In this document: positions 32,612-40,835 of the stretch, piece after piece
How the letters are laid out: each line of letters opens with the position of its first letter
Position numbering within the stretch: the stretch's first letter is position 1
Assembly: GCA_031406575.1 (NCBI GenBank)
Contig: JANOHP010000181.1
Coordinates: forward strand, 1-64,000
Length of the DNA: 64,000 nt
From: Ga0077555 sp031406575
Lineage (GTDB): Bacteria > Pseudomonadota > Alphaproteobacteria > Rhizobiales > Hyphomicrobiaceae
Reading direction: 5' to 3'
Translations under genes and position numbers: made by a program
Notes under the pieces: generated by a model
The model's database searches: none
The model's input: the letters and a program-made list of their open reading frames with translations, nothing else
Told to the model about the DNA's origin: nothing

Positions 32612-34225
32612 GTGACACAATTTACTGATCTCGGCCTCGCTGCGCCTCTCCTCAAGGCGCTGGAGGGCGAAGGCTATACGACGCCGACTCCGATCCAGGC
32701 AAAAGCCATCCCGATCGTCATGACCGGCGCCGACCTGCTCGGCATTGCGCAGACCGGCACCGGCAAAACGGCCGCCTTCGCGCTGCCGATCCTGCATCGC
32801 CTCGCCGCCGACCGTCGCCCTGCGCCCCGCAAGGGCTGCCGCGTCCTGGTGCTGTCGCCGACGCGCGAACTGGCCTCCCAGATCGCAGAAAGCTTCCGCA
32901 CGTATGGTCGCCATCTGCAACTCTCCGTCGCAGTCGTGTACGGCGGCGTCGCGCACCGTCCCCAAATCCAGGCGCTCTCCCACGGCGTCGACGTGCTCGT
33001 GGCGACCCCCGGCCGCCTGCTCGATCATATGCAAGAGCGCAACGCCGACATCAAAGGTACCGAAATACTGGTGCTCGACGAAGCCGACCAGATGCTCGAT
33101 CTGGGCTTCGTGAAGCCGATCCGTCGCATTGTCGGCGGTCTGTCCGCACGCCGGCAGACCTTGTTCTTCTCCGCCACCATGCCGCACGAAATTGCCGCGT
33201 TGGCCGGTGAGTTCCTGCGCGATCCCATCAAAGTCGCGGTGACGCCGGTGGCCTCGACCGTCGACCGGGTGAACCAGCGCGTCATTCACGTCGAAGCGCC
33301 CAAGAAGCGCGCCCTGCTGGCCGAGTTGTTCACCGATCCCGCCATGTCGCGCACGCTCGTCTTCACGCGCACCAAGCGTGGCGCCGACAAGGTGGCCCAA
33401 CATCTGGACGCGGCCGGCATTCGTGTCGCCGCCATTCACGGCAACAAGAGCCAGAAGCAGCGCGAGCATGCGCTCGACCTCTTCCGCAACGCCAAGTTGC
33501 GCGTCCTGGTCGCGACCGACATTGCGGCCCGTGGTATCGACATCGACAACGTCTCGCACGTCGTCAATTTCGAGCTGCCCGAGGTGCCCGAGTCCTACGT
33601 GCATCGCATCGGGCGGACGGCCCGCGCCGGCGCCGAAGGCAGCGCCATCTCGCTGTGCGCCAACGACGAGCGCGATCTGCTGCGGCGCATCGAGCGCCTC
33701 ACCCGCCAAACCATTGCGTCCGAAGATCGCCTGCGCGATCCGGGCCTGACTGCCGACAGCGGCCCCGTCGATCGTCCCCGCAGCGAACGTGGCGGCGACC
33801 GTCGCGGCAACGGCAACGGTGGACGCCCGGCTTCTGGTCGCGGCGAACGCACCGACAGCCGTCCTGCACGCGCGCCTTCGGGTGACCGTCCGCGCGCACC
33901 GTCTGGTGATCGGCGCCACGCAGCGGCACCCGCCCGTGACGGCGCCCCGCGTGATGGTGGCCGTGATCGGCCCGCGTCGAGTGAAGGTCGTGACCGGCCC
34001 GCAGCCCGCGATTTCCGTGATCGGGCTCCTCCTCGCGACGCCAATCGCGATCAACGCCCCACTCGTGCGGACGATCAGCGCGGCACGCCCCGTCCGGCGT
34101 CGGCGGATCGTCCGGTCCGCGACCGCCCCATGCGCCCCGAAAGTGGCCGCAACCGTGGCCCCGGTGCGCCGCGCAGCAACGGCGATCGCGATCGTTCCGC
34201 ACCGTCGCGCGGTTCGTGGCGCTGA
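32612..34225 (+). CDS. DEAD-box ATP-dependent RNA helicase, RhlE-like
   Basis: A 537-residue DEAD-box helicase. The Q-motif region FTDLGLAAPLLKALEGEGY opens the protein, followed by AQTGTGKTAAF (motif I), PTRELASQ, VLDEADQML (motif II), FFSATMP (III), VATDIAARGID and HRIGRTARAG (VI). From about residue 390 comes a low-complexity Arg/Gly/Asp-rich tail, as in RhlE-type RNA-binding helicases. I start at the GTG at 32612, which gives VTQFTDLGL as in family members; its ribosome site is weak. The role is RNA remodelling in ribosome assembly or mRNA decay. A terminator shared with galE follows. Confidence 0.92.
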   Translation: MTQFTDLGLAAPLLKALEGEGYTTPTPIQAKAIPIVMTGADLLGIAQTGTGKTAAFALPILHRLAADRRPAPRKGCRVLVLSPTRELASQIAESFRTYGRHLQLSVAVVYGGVAHRPQIQALSHGVDVLVATPGRLLDHMQERNADIKGTEILVLDEADQMLDLGFVKPIRRIVGGLSARRQTLFFSATMPHEIAALAGEFLRDPIKVAVTPVASTVDRVNQRVIHVEAPKKRALLAELFTDPAMSRTLVFTRTKRGADKVAQHLDAAGIRVAAIHGNKSQKQREHALDLFRNAKLRVLVATDIAARGIDIDNVSHVVNFELPEVPESYVHRIGRTARAGAEGSAISLCANDERDLLRRIERLTRQTIASEDRLRDPGLTADSGPVDRPRSERGGDRRGNGNGGRPASGRGERTDSRPARAPSGDRPRAPSGDRRHAAAPARDGAPRDGGRDRPASSEGRDRPAARDFRDRAPPRDANRDQRPTRADDQRGTPRPASADRPVRDRPMRPESGRNRGPGAPRSNGDRDRSAPSRGSWR

Positions 34226-34256
34226 ACTGCCCCCTGCGCTGAGCGCGTGATGTTTT

Positions 34257-34286
34257 GGCGGGTGGCGTTCAGCCGCCCGCCTTTTT
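34257..34286 (+). terminator. Rho-independent terminator after the helicase
   Basis: GGCGGGTGGC (34257-34266) pairs with GCCGCCCGCC (34272-34281) over 10 bp including one G-U, followed by TTTTT. The hairpin overlaps the last codons of the convergent galE. Confidence 0.85.
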
Positions 34287-35264
34287 CATGGCATCGACTT
34301 TCGCTTCCCAGGCCAGCGCCTGGGCGACGATTGCGTCGAGACTGTCGTGTTGCGGCGTCCAGCCCAACTCACGCCGAATTTTGTCCGACGCAGCGACAAT
34401 GGCGGGTGGATCGCCCGGCCGACGCGGTGAATGGCGAACCGCGAACGATATCCCCGACACGCGCTTCACCGCCTCGATTACTTCGAGCACGGAATAGCCC
34501 TTCGAATATCCGCAGTTGTAGACGTCGGATTGGCCTCCGCGCCGCAAATGCTCGAGTGCTGCCACATGCGCGCGCGCCAAATCCTTCACGTGAATGTAAT
34601 CGCGAATGCAGGTGCCGTCCGGCGTCGGGTAGTCGGTGCCGAACACCTCCATCGAGGGCCGTTTACCCAATGCCGCTTCACAGGCAACCTTGATCAGGTG
34701 GGTGGCCTTTGGCGTCGATTGTCCCGACCGCCCATCGGGATCGGCGCCAGCGACGTTGAAATAGCGCAGCGCCACATATCGCATGGGGTGAGCCACCGCC
34801 GTGTCGCGCAGCATGATCTCTGTCATCAGTTTCGACGATCCGTAGGGCGACATCGGTAGCAGTGCCGCATCCTCCGACACTGGATTGTCTTTGGGCGCGC
34901 CGTAAACCGCCGCCGTCGAAGAAAAGATGAAGTGCGGGCTGCCGCATTCGACGGCAACGGCCATCAGCGACCGCGACTTCACCGTATTGTTGAGATAATA
35001 GCCGAGCGGATCGGCCACAGACTCCGGTACCACGATCGAGCCGGCAAAGTGGATGATCGCCTCGACTGTGTGCTCCTGCAACAGGGCGCGCACGAGGGGC
35101 ACATCACCGACATCGCCTTCGATGAGCTTGGCCGCCGACGGCACCGCCCATCGAAAGCCTGTGGACAGATTGTCCAGCACGACGACGCGCTCGCCGGCAT
35201 CGATCAGCTCGAGTACCATGTGGCTGCCGATGTAGCCGGCGCCGCCGGTCACCAATATGGTCAT
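34269..35264 (-). CDS. galE: UDP-glucose 4-epimerase
   Basis: A 331-residue short-chain dehydrogenase-type epimerase that interconverts UDP-glucose and UDP-galactose. GGAGYIGSH is at 7-15, the catalytic Y141-x3-K145 is in SPYGSSKL, and the SST block at 115-117 and RDYIHVKDLA are typical. The divergent neighbour is galU, which makes its substrate, with a 158-bp spacer; the pair likely feeds surface polysaccharide synthesis. Confidence 0.95.
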   Translation of the reverse strand: MTILVTGGAGYIGSHMVLELIDAGERVVVLDNLSTGFRWAVPSAAKLIEGDVGDVPLVRALLQEHTVEAIIHFAGSIVVPESVADPLGYYLNNTVKSRSLMAVAVECGSPHFIFSSTAAVYGAPKDNPVSEDAALLPMSPYGSSKLMTEIMLRDTAVAHPMRYVALRYFNVAGADPDGRSGQSTPKATHLIKVACEAALGKRPSMEVFGTDYPTPDGTCIRDYIHVKDLARAHVAALEHLRRGGQSDVYNCGYSKGYSVLEVIEAVKRVSGISFAVRHSPRRPGDPPAIVAASDKIRRELGWTPQHDSLDAIVAQALAWEAKVDAMKKAGG

Positions 35265-35422
35265 ACGATCCTCGGAGAGAAACTGCGGCTGGGAAGATGT
35301 GGAACGAAACAGGTTCGCACGGCTTTCATACGCCAGGATGCTGAATTATCGCCAGATCAACGCGCACGGTTTAGTTTCGATCCGCACCCGACCGTTCACA
35401 ATCCCCGTTTCCGGAGCATCTC

Positions 35423-36307
35423 ATGGCCCGCGACCCCCGACCGATCCGTAAAGCCGTGTTTCCGGTGGCGGGGCTCGGCACACGCTTTTTGCCAGCCACC
35501 AAGGCCATGCCCAAGGAAATGCTGACCGTCGTCGACCGGCCCGTGATCCAGCACGTCGTCGACGAGGCGCGCGCCGCCGGCATCGAGCATTTCATTTTCG
35601 TCACGGGCCGCAACAAGGGCATGATCGAGGATCATTTCGATATCCAGTTCGAGCTCGACAAGACGTTGGCCGAGCGCGGCAAGACAGCCGAACTGGAAGC
35701 ACTCGCCCGCGATCTTCCCGGTGCGGGTCGAACGAGCTTTACCCGACAACAGGTGCCGCTGGGTCTGGGCCACGCCGTGTGGTGCGCCCGCGACATCGTC
35801 GGCGATGAACCCTTCGCGCTGCTGTTGCCCGACATGCTGCATCACGGTGCCAGCCCGTGCCTCGCCGATATGATCGCGGCCTACGAACAGCATGGTGGCA
35901 ACCACATTGCCGTTGCTCCCGTGCCGGACGATCAGACGCATCTTTACGGCATCGTCGGTGTCACCGACCGCGATGCCAAGGTGTCGCCCATCGAGAGCAT
36001 GATCGAAAAGCCCGCGCGCGGCACGGCCCCGTCGAACCTGCACATCACCGGGCGCTATATTCTGCAGCCAGAAATTTTCGATCTGCTCGCCCGGCAGGAG
36101 CGCGGCGCGGGGGGCGAAATCCAACTCACCGACTCGATGCTGCGCCTGCACAAAGACGTGCGGCAGCCGTTCTACGCCGTGCGCTTCGACGGCACGATCT
36201 ATGACTGCGGCTCCAAGATCGGATTCCTCGCTGCCAACGTCGCCTATGCGCTGGAGCGCGACGATCTGGGGCCGGCCCTGCGCGAGGAACTGCGCCGTCT
36301 ACTCTGA
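35423..36307 (+). CDS. galU: UTP--glucose-1-phosphate uridylyltransferase
   Basis: A 294-residue GalU that makes UDP-glucose. The nucleotide motif FPVAGLGTRFLPATKAMPKEM begins at residue 13; GLGHAVWCARDIVGDEPFA and the C-terminal IYDCGSKIGFL are typical. It is divergent from galE. Its last 9 bp overlap the end of the convergent MFS transporter gene. Confidence 0.96.
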   Translation: MARDPRPIRKAVFPVAGLGTRFLPATKAMPKEMLTVVDRPVIQHVVDEARAAGIEHFIFVTGRNKGMIEDHFDIQFELDKTLAERGKTAELEALARDLPGAGRTSFTRQQVPLGLGHAVWCARDIVGDEPFALLLPDMLHHGASPCLADMIAAYEQHGGNHIAVAPVPDDQTHLYGIVGVTDRDAKVSPIESMIEKPARGTAPSNLHITGRYILQPEIFDLLARQERGAGGEIQLTDSMLRLHKDVRQPFYAVRFDGTIYDCGSKIGFLAANVAYALERDDLGPALREELRRLL

Positions 36308-37603
36308 TGCGGCACGCGCGGCACGCTGTGCGAAATCTAGCCGCGCCACGTGCCGCAGTCGCACTGCGCCGACGATGAGCAGGGCCGCCACCGTCGATAA
36401 AAATGCCAGCGAGCCGCCAATGCCCCCGCTCGCGTCGTGAATGAAGCCGATGATTACTGGGCCGCTCGCCCCGCCCACTTCGGCGGCGGAAAAGAACATG
36501 CCGCTGGCGGTTGCCGCATGGCGCTCGCCGATGCCGGGCGTCTCGACCATCGTCAGCATCGCGACCGTCATCATCGACGAGCGCGCGATGCCCTGTAGCG
36601 CCAGGCCGGCAAACAGCACCGGCCCGTAGTCGGCGCGCAGCATCAGGCTCGCGATCAGCGCCACGATGAAGAGCCCCACCAGCATGCCATAGCGGCGCTC
36701 GCGCGTGGCGAGGCGCGGAATCGTCAGCGATCCCACGAGCCCCACCAGAGTCGGGATTGTCGCCCAATAGCCGGCCGCTGCTGCCGACATGCCCTTGTCG
36801 CGCAGCAGCTCGGGGAGCCAATTGTTGAGCCCGTGATTGAAGAGGAAGATACCAACACTGACGACCAACAGAATCTGCACGGCGGGCAATCGCAACAACT
36901 GCCCCACCACCTCGCGTTGGGGCTGCCGTTTGGCGCCGGTCGATCCGGCCTCGCCCGCACGCATGGCGGGGCGCGATGCGATCAGCAGCCACACGATCCC
37001 CGCATACAGGGCGACGGCCGACCACACCCGCAGCACCGCGTGCCAGTCATCATTGAAGGCCGGCATCAGCACGGAATTGGTGAGCGACAGCGCCGTCATC
37101 GAACCCACCGCCGGGCCGGTGATGTAAATGCCCATGGCGAGCCCCCGCTGTTGCCCGCGAAACCAGCGCTGCACCATCTTGGGCGCACCCGTCGAGACGA
37201 GCGGCCCGCCCAATCCCAGCACGCTGACGGCCAAAAATAGCGACAGGTAATCGGGTGCCAAACTGCGCAACAGACCGGAGATCGAAATGAGCAATGCCGC
37301 CAACGCCAGCCCATGACGCACGCCGATACGATCCAGCAGCCCACCGGCAGGCACCGCCGCCACGATGAACACGAGCTGCCAGGCGCCGAAAATGAACCCC
37401 ATTGACCCGTGGCTGATGCCCAAGTCGCGCGTGACGACCAAGACGAGCGGCGCGAGACTGACCGTCGTCATGCCGAACGTCGCGTAAATCAGCCACACGC
37501 CGAACAACACCACCCAGCGATAGGGCGAGGGCGGCCCGGCGGGTGCAGCTGTCGATTCATCCTCGAGGGCGTGTGCAGCCAACTCCCAGATCCTCTCGTC
37601 CAA
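36299..37603 (-). CDS. MFS transporter (CynX/NNP-like anion or drug transporter type)
   Basis: A 434-residue major facilitator with 12 predicted membrane helices and a central charged loop near residue 215-235. The GGLLDRIGVRHGLALAAL loop between helices 2 and 3 is a variant of the MFS signature. The first codon in frame is a TTG at 37603, giving MDERIWELAAHALED before the first helix; no ATG or GTG is in a better position. The end overlaps galU by 9 bp. The substrate is unknown. Confidence 0.87.
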   Translation of the reverse strand: MDERIWELAAHALEDESTAAPAGPPSPYRWVVLFGVWLIYATFGMTTVSLAPLVLVVTRDLGISHGSMGFIFGAWQLVFIVAAVPAGGLLDRIGVRHGLALAALLISISGLLRSLAPDYLSLFLAVSVLGLGGPLVSTGAPKMVQRWFRGQQRGLAMGIYITGPAVGSMTALSLTNSVLMPAFNDDWHAVLRVWSAVALYAGIVWLLIASRPAMRAGEAGSTGAKRQPQREVVGQLLRLPAVQILLVVSVGIFLFNHGLNNWLPELLRDKGMSAAAAGYWATIPTLVGLVGSLTIPRLATRERRYGMLVGLFIVALIASLMLRADYGPVLFAGLALQGIARSSMMTVAMLTMVETPGIGERHAATASGMFFSAAEVGGASGPVIIGFIHDASGGIGGSLAFLSTVAALLIVGAVRLRHVARLDFAQRAARAASE

Positions 37604-37739
37604 AGCGAGCGGACCATAGTCTCACCCTCGCCGCCCGGCCAAGCGGCGTCGGGTCTCAGGCTGGGCCCGTCATGTGTGGACGGCGCGTTCTGGGCGCTTC
37701 AGTTGCCCACGTCGCAACCGCGCGCCGCGACGAGCGCCG

Positions 37740-37807
37740 GGACCCAGCGTAAGGAGCGCCCGAAGGGCACGATCGTGAGTGCTTCGCACGCTTCTTACGC
37801 TGGGTCC
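37740..37807. repeat. Palindromic repeat with GGACCCAGCGTAAG arms
   Basis: GGACCCAGCGTAAG (37740-37753) and CTTACGCTGGGTCC (37794-37807) are perfect 14-bp inverted repeats around a 40-nt loop that itself contains small stems (GTGC-TTC-GCAC). It is non-coding and MITE-like. Confidence 0.75.
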
Positions 37808-37903
37808 TGCATAACGTTCGGCCAGTGGCCTCACGTTTGCGGGATGACGGGAAGGAGAATTGCATCACCATGGGGTCGCAAGCATGGCGGTTCAATTGAA
37901 GCT

Positions 37904-37934
37904 TGTCACCCCGCGATTTATTCGCGGGATGACA
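37904..37934. repeat. TGTCA-CCCCGCGA type palindrome
   Basis: TGTCACCCCGCGA (37904-37916) and TCGCGGGATGACA (37922-37934) form a 13-bp stem with one mismatch around TTTAT. The TGTCATCCCGC word is the hallmark of a repeat family common in alphaproteobacterial spacers; a related copy is at 43282-43376. Confidence 0.75.
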
Positions 37935-37999
37935 TTATGAAGATTATCGTTTGGGCCTGGATGAATTGAACCACCTCCGTGTGTCCGAAACGGCCACGT

Positions 38000-38641
38000 T
38001 CACCCTGCCCGTACATACCGCTTGGTCAAAATCCGCAAGTGATCGCGGAAACGTGGGCGCAGGCGTTCGGTCCAGGGCGAATTGGCCGCCTTCTTCCACG
38101 CATCGGAGCGTGGGACATCGGGCGACGCCAGATGATAGAGCGCGACATAGCGGTGGGTGCCGCCGCTCTCGCCTTCGGACATGAAGCGCCGCGCCGCCAA
38201 CGTGCCCGGAACGGCCGCCAATGCGGGAATGTGCTCTTCATTGTACCATCTATTGAAGTCGGCCTCGATTTCGGGCGCGATATTCATCGTGTTGAGCAGC
38301 ACCGCACCGGCACCCGAAGGTGCCGCTGTCGGTCCGGGACCAATCTGCGAGCCCTCGAATCGCAACAGGCGCGTGCACTTGGACGTCACGCGTTTCGACC
38401 ACACCGACAGATTCTCGTAGGCGATGGCGTTGTAGGCTTGGCTGCGCAGCACGCCGACGGTGTCGAGGTCGTAGGTCGCCACCGAATAGGTCGGTTTGTC
38501 GTCACCGATCCAACGCTCACAGGCGCCGAAGCCCGGCACGGCCTGGCGCTCGGGGATGTGCTCCAGGTCGTACCAGTCGTGGAATTCGTCGGCCTGCGCG
38601 GTCGAAAAATCGAATGCAGCGATCAGCAGTCCTTTGGTCAT
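38000..38641 (-). CDS. Tandem dimeric alpha/beta-barrel (EthD-like) protein
   Basis: A 213-residue protein with two similar ferredoxin-like halves. Each half has the EthD/stress-responsive A/B barrel mark of an aromatic-acidic helix ending in EHIP: FHDWYDLEHIPERQAVPGF (about 17-36) and FNRWYNEEHIPALAAVPGT (about 129-148). Such small barrels bind hydrophobic or aromatic substrates, or assist degradative enzymes. GGAG lies 6 nt before the ATG at 38641. It is the last gene of a minus-strand catabolic block, 64 bp after an amidohydrolase gene. Confidence 0.75.
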   Translation of the reverse strand: MTKGLLIAAFDFSTAQADEFHDWYDLEHIPERQAVPGFGACERWIGDDKPTYSVATYDLDTVGVLRSQAYNAIAYENLSVWSKRVTSKCTRLLRFEGSQIGPGPTAAPSGAGAVLLNTMNIAPEIEADFNRWYNEEHIPALAAVPGTLAARRFMSEGESGGTHRYVALYHLASPDVPRSDAWKKAANSPWTERLRPRFRDHLRILTKRYVRAG

Positions 38642-38705
38642 GTCACTCTCCCTCGTGTGATTTTTTTCATGTGGTGCTGGTCGTCTCGGCGATGAGCCGG
38701 AAGTG

Positions 38706-39749
38706 TCACTCCAGCCGATACACCCGCCGCGCCGTGCCCGCATACATCGCGGCCTTCTCGCTGGCGGATGCCGACTTGGTGATGTGCTTGAACGCGTTCC
38801 ACAGCGCCGCATAGCCGATGCCCATCTTGTCGACGGGGAAATTGCTCTCGAACGTGCAGCGCTCCGCCCCGAACAACTCGATGCACGGCTCGATCCACGG
38901 GCGCCAGTAATCGGCCAACTGTTCCGATGAGGGAGGCGCTGGCAGCGTATTGTAATCGTAGGCTGCCAGTCGCATCATCATCCCGCCGAGCTTCATCGAG
39001 ACGTTGGGGCAGGCCGCGATCTCGGGCAGATGCTCGAGCCATTGGGCGTGCACCTCTTTGATTTTGCCGGTGAACGGGCCGTACCCCAACGGCATGCCCG
39101 TGTGGTTCATGATGATGTTGGCATTGGGACACGCGCGCGACAGCGCCAGCATATCGGCGTGCTGGTGGTGATAAACGAGCGCATCGAGCGACAAGCCCAT
39201 TTTCGTGAGCCGATCGAGGCCTTCGCGGAAGTCGGCGCGCAAATAATGCTCGGGGCCCGCACCCTGGTGATTGTTGCCGATGATCGGGTCTTCGTGCCAG
39301 CCGGCGGAATTGCGCACGCCGCGAAACCGGCCGCGCCCCGCTTCGATTTCGGCGGCCAACACGGCCTCGACCCGCGCCCCCATCGACAAATCGGCATAGC
39401 CGACGATCCCTGCCGCCACGCGCGTCTTGCCCGGATATTTGGCGAGGCACTGCTCGGCGATTGCGGCAACGTACTCGACTTCGCCGACGGGCCGCATCTC
39501 CTCGGGGCCGCTGGTGCGGTACTTCTGGCGGCAATCGATGAAGACTGTGGCTACCACATTGTGGCCGCTGCCCGTGTCGGCGAGCATGTCTTCGAGGTTA
39601 TAGCGGCCGCGATCCTCCCAAATGTGGTGGTGCGTATCGACAATCGCCAGATCGGGCTCGAGGATCGTTTCCTTCGGCGCGCGCGCCAACCAGTCTGCGC
39701 GCGGCGGCGTGATGCGTCCATAGGCGGTCGGTTGATTGGCGGTGCTCAT
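38706..39749 (-). CDS. Amidohydrolase family 2 protein
   Basis: A 347-residue TIM-barrel hydrolase of the amidohydrolase-2 family, metal-dependent lactonases and decarboxylases. The metal motif is VDTHHHIWED near residues 36-45; later conserved His and Asp are in NHTGMP and ESNFPVDK. The ATG at 39749 has GGGAGG 5 nt upstream. It lies 84 bp after the SMP-30 gene. Both neighbours are lactonase-type, which fits a ring-cleavage or sugar-acid pathway; the substrate is not known. Confidence 0.88.
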   Translation of the reverse strand: MSTANQPTAYGRITPPRADWLARAPKETILEPDLAIVDTHHHIWEDRGRYNLEDMLADTGSGHNVVATVFIDCRQKYRTSGPEEMRPVGEVEYVAAIAEQCLAKYPGKTRVAAGIVGYADLSMGARVEAVLAAEIEAGRGRFRGVRNSAGWHEDPIIGNNHQGAGPEHYLRADFREGLDRLTKMGLSLDALVYHHQHADMLALSRACPNANIIMNHTGMPLGYGPFTGKIKEVHAQWLEHLPEIAACPNVSMKLGGMMMRLAAYDYNTLPAPPSSEQLADYWRPWIEPCIELFGAERCTFESNFPVDKMGIGYAALWNAFKHITKSASASEKAAMYAGTARRVYRLE

Positions 39750-39833
39750 CGGTGCCTCCCATCTGAACCCTGACGATGACATGGATCGAAGCGGCGCTGC
39801 GATCCCCACGGCGTCCCGTCGGGTGCGCGACGA

Positions 39834-40739
39834 TCACCGCGCCCGCGTCCCATACCAGGGATGCGCATGGCCCGGCACTTTCACGCGCAGCGTGTAGACC
39901 GAGGTGTGCGCGCAGCAGAACAGCGTGCGCATGTCCGGTCCACCGAACGCCATGTTCACTGCCTGCTCGGGCCATTCGATGATGCCGACGCGCGTGCCGT
40001 CCGGTTTGAACACCCAGATGCCGCCCGGCCCCGTGCAATAGACGCGGCCCTGGCTGTCCACCTTGACGCCATCGGGAATGCCCGGCCCCAAATCCTCGTT
40101 CATGTCGGCGAAGATGCTGCGGCCGACCAGACGGCCCGTAGCATCGAGGCGCAGTGCGTGCATGTATTGCGACGAGCGCGTGTTGGCGACGTAGATCGTG
40201 CGCTCATCGGGCGAAAACGCGAGGCCATTGGGATACTCGCAGTGCGCGAGCACGCTCAGCGCACCGTCTGGCGTCAGGCGGTAGACGCAGGCGCCGTCCC
40301 ACAATTCGTCGATGCCCTCGGGACCGGGGATTTCGCGCTCGTGGTAGGGCACGCGCTTGTCGGGATCGGTGAAATAAAGCGTTCCGTTCGAGTGGCAGAT
40401 GACGTCGTTGGGGCGATTGAAGCGTTTGCCCTCGAAGCGATCGACGAGCACGCTGGCCGTGCCGTCGGCCGTCATCGCCGAGAGGCGACGGCCGTAACCT
40501 TCGCAGTTGATGAGGCGGCCCTGCAGGTCGAATGTCGTGCCGTTGCCGCCTTCGGTGGTGCGCACGAGTTCGGCGGGTTTTCCCGGCGTCACGCGAAACA
40601 GCTTATTCTGGCGGATGTCGACGAAGTACCAGAAGCCATCGGGGTGCCAGACGGGGCCTTCGGTGAAAATGAAACCCGTCGCCAGCCGTTCAGCCTGCGT
40701 CGTCTCGAGCACGTCGGGCAGATCATTGGCCGTTGGCAT
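39834..40739 (-). CDS. SMP-30/gluconolactonase family protein
   Basis: A 301-residue six-bladed beta-propeller lactonase. The calcium ligands are in the expected places: Glu in FTEGPVWHPDG, Asn in FNRPNDVICHSNG, Asn/Asp in YPNGLAFSPDE and PGIPDGVKVDS. It opens sugar or aryl lactones. GGAGG lies 6 nt before the ATG at 40739. It stands between a molybdenum hydroxylase gene and an amidohydrolase gene, all in one direction. Confidence 0.9.
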   Translation of the reverse strand: MPTANDLPDVLETTQAERLATGFIFTEGPVWHPDGFWYFVDIRQNKLFRVTPGKPAELVRTTEGGNGTTFDLQGRLINCEGYGRRLSAMTADGTASVLVDRFEGKRFNRPNDVICHSNGTLYFTDPDKRVPYHEREIPGPEGIDELWDGACVYRLTPDGALSVLAHCEYPNGLAFSPDERTIYVANTRSSQYMHALRLDATGRLVGRSIFADMNEDLGPGIPDGVKVDSQGRVYCTGPGGIWVFKPDGTRVGIIEWPEQAVNMAFGGPDMRTLFCCAHTSVYTLRVKVPGHAHPWYGTRAR

Positions 40740-40835
40740 CGCGCACCTCCCCTTGATCTCGTCGTTTTCTCGCGTCGAGTTTAGCTCGATCGCGTCCTTC
40801 CGAAAGGGCAAAAGCGCGGGTGTGTGTCCTGCGCC

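Larger units (their letters stand above)
37604..37999. other. 396-bp intergenic region dominated by extragenic palindromes
   Basis: No gene is visible. It contains two palindromic repeats, listed separately at 37740-37807 and 37904-37934. Confidence 0.55.

Noticed and set aside
32384..34054. Minus-strand open frame of 556 codons
   Set aside because: It is antisense to the DEAD-box helicase; no motif supports it.
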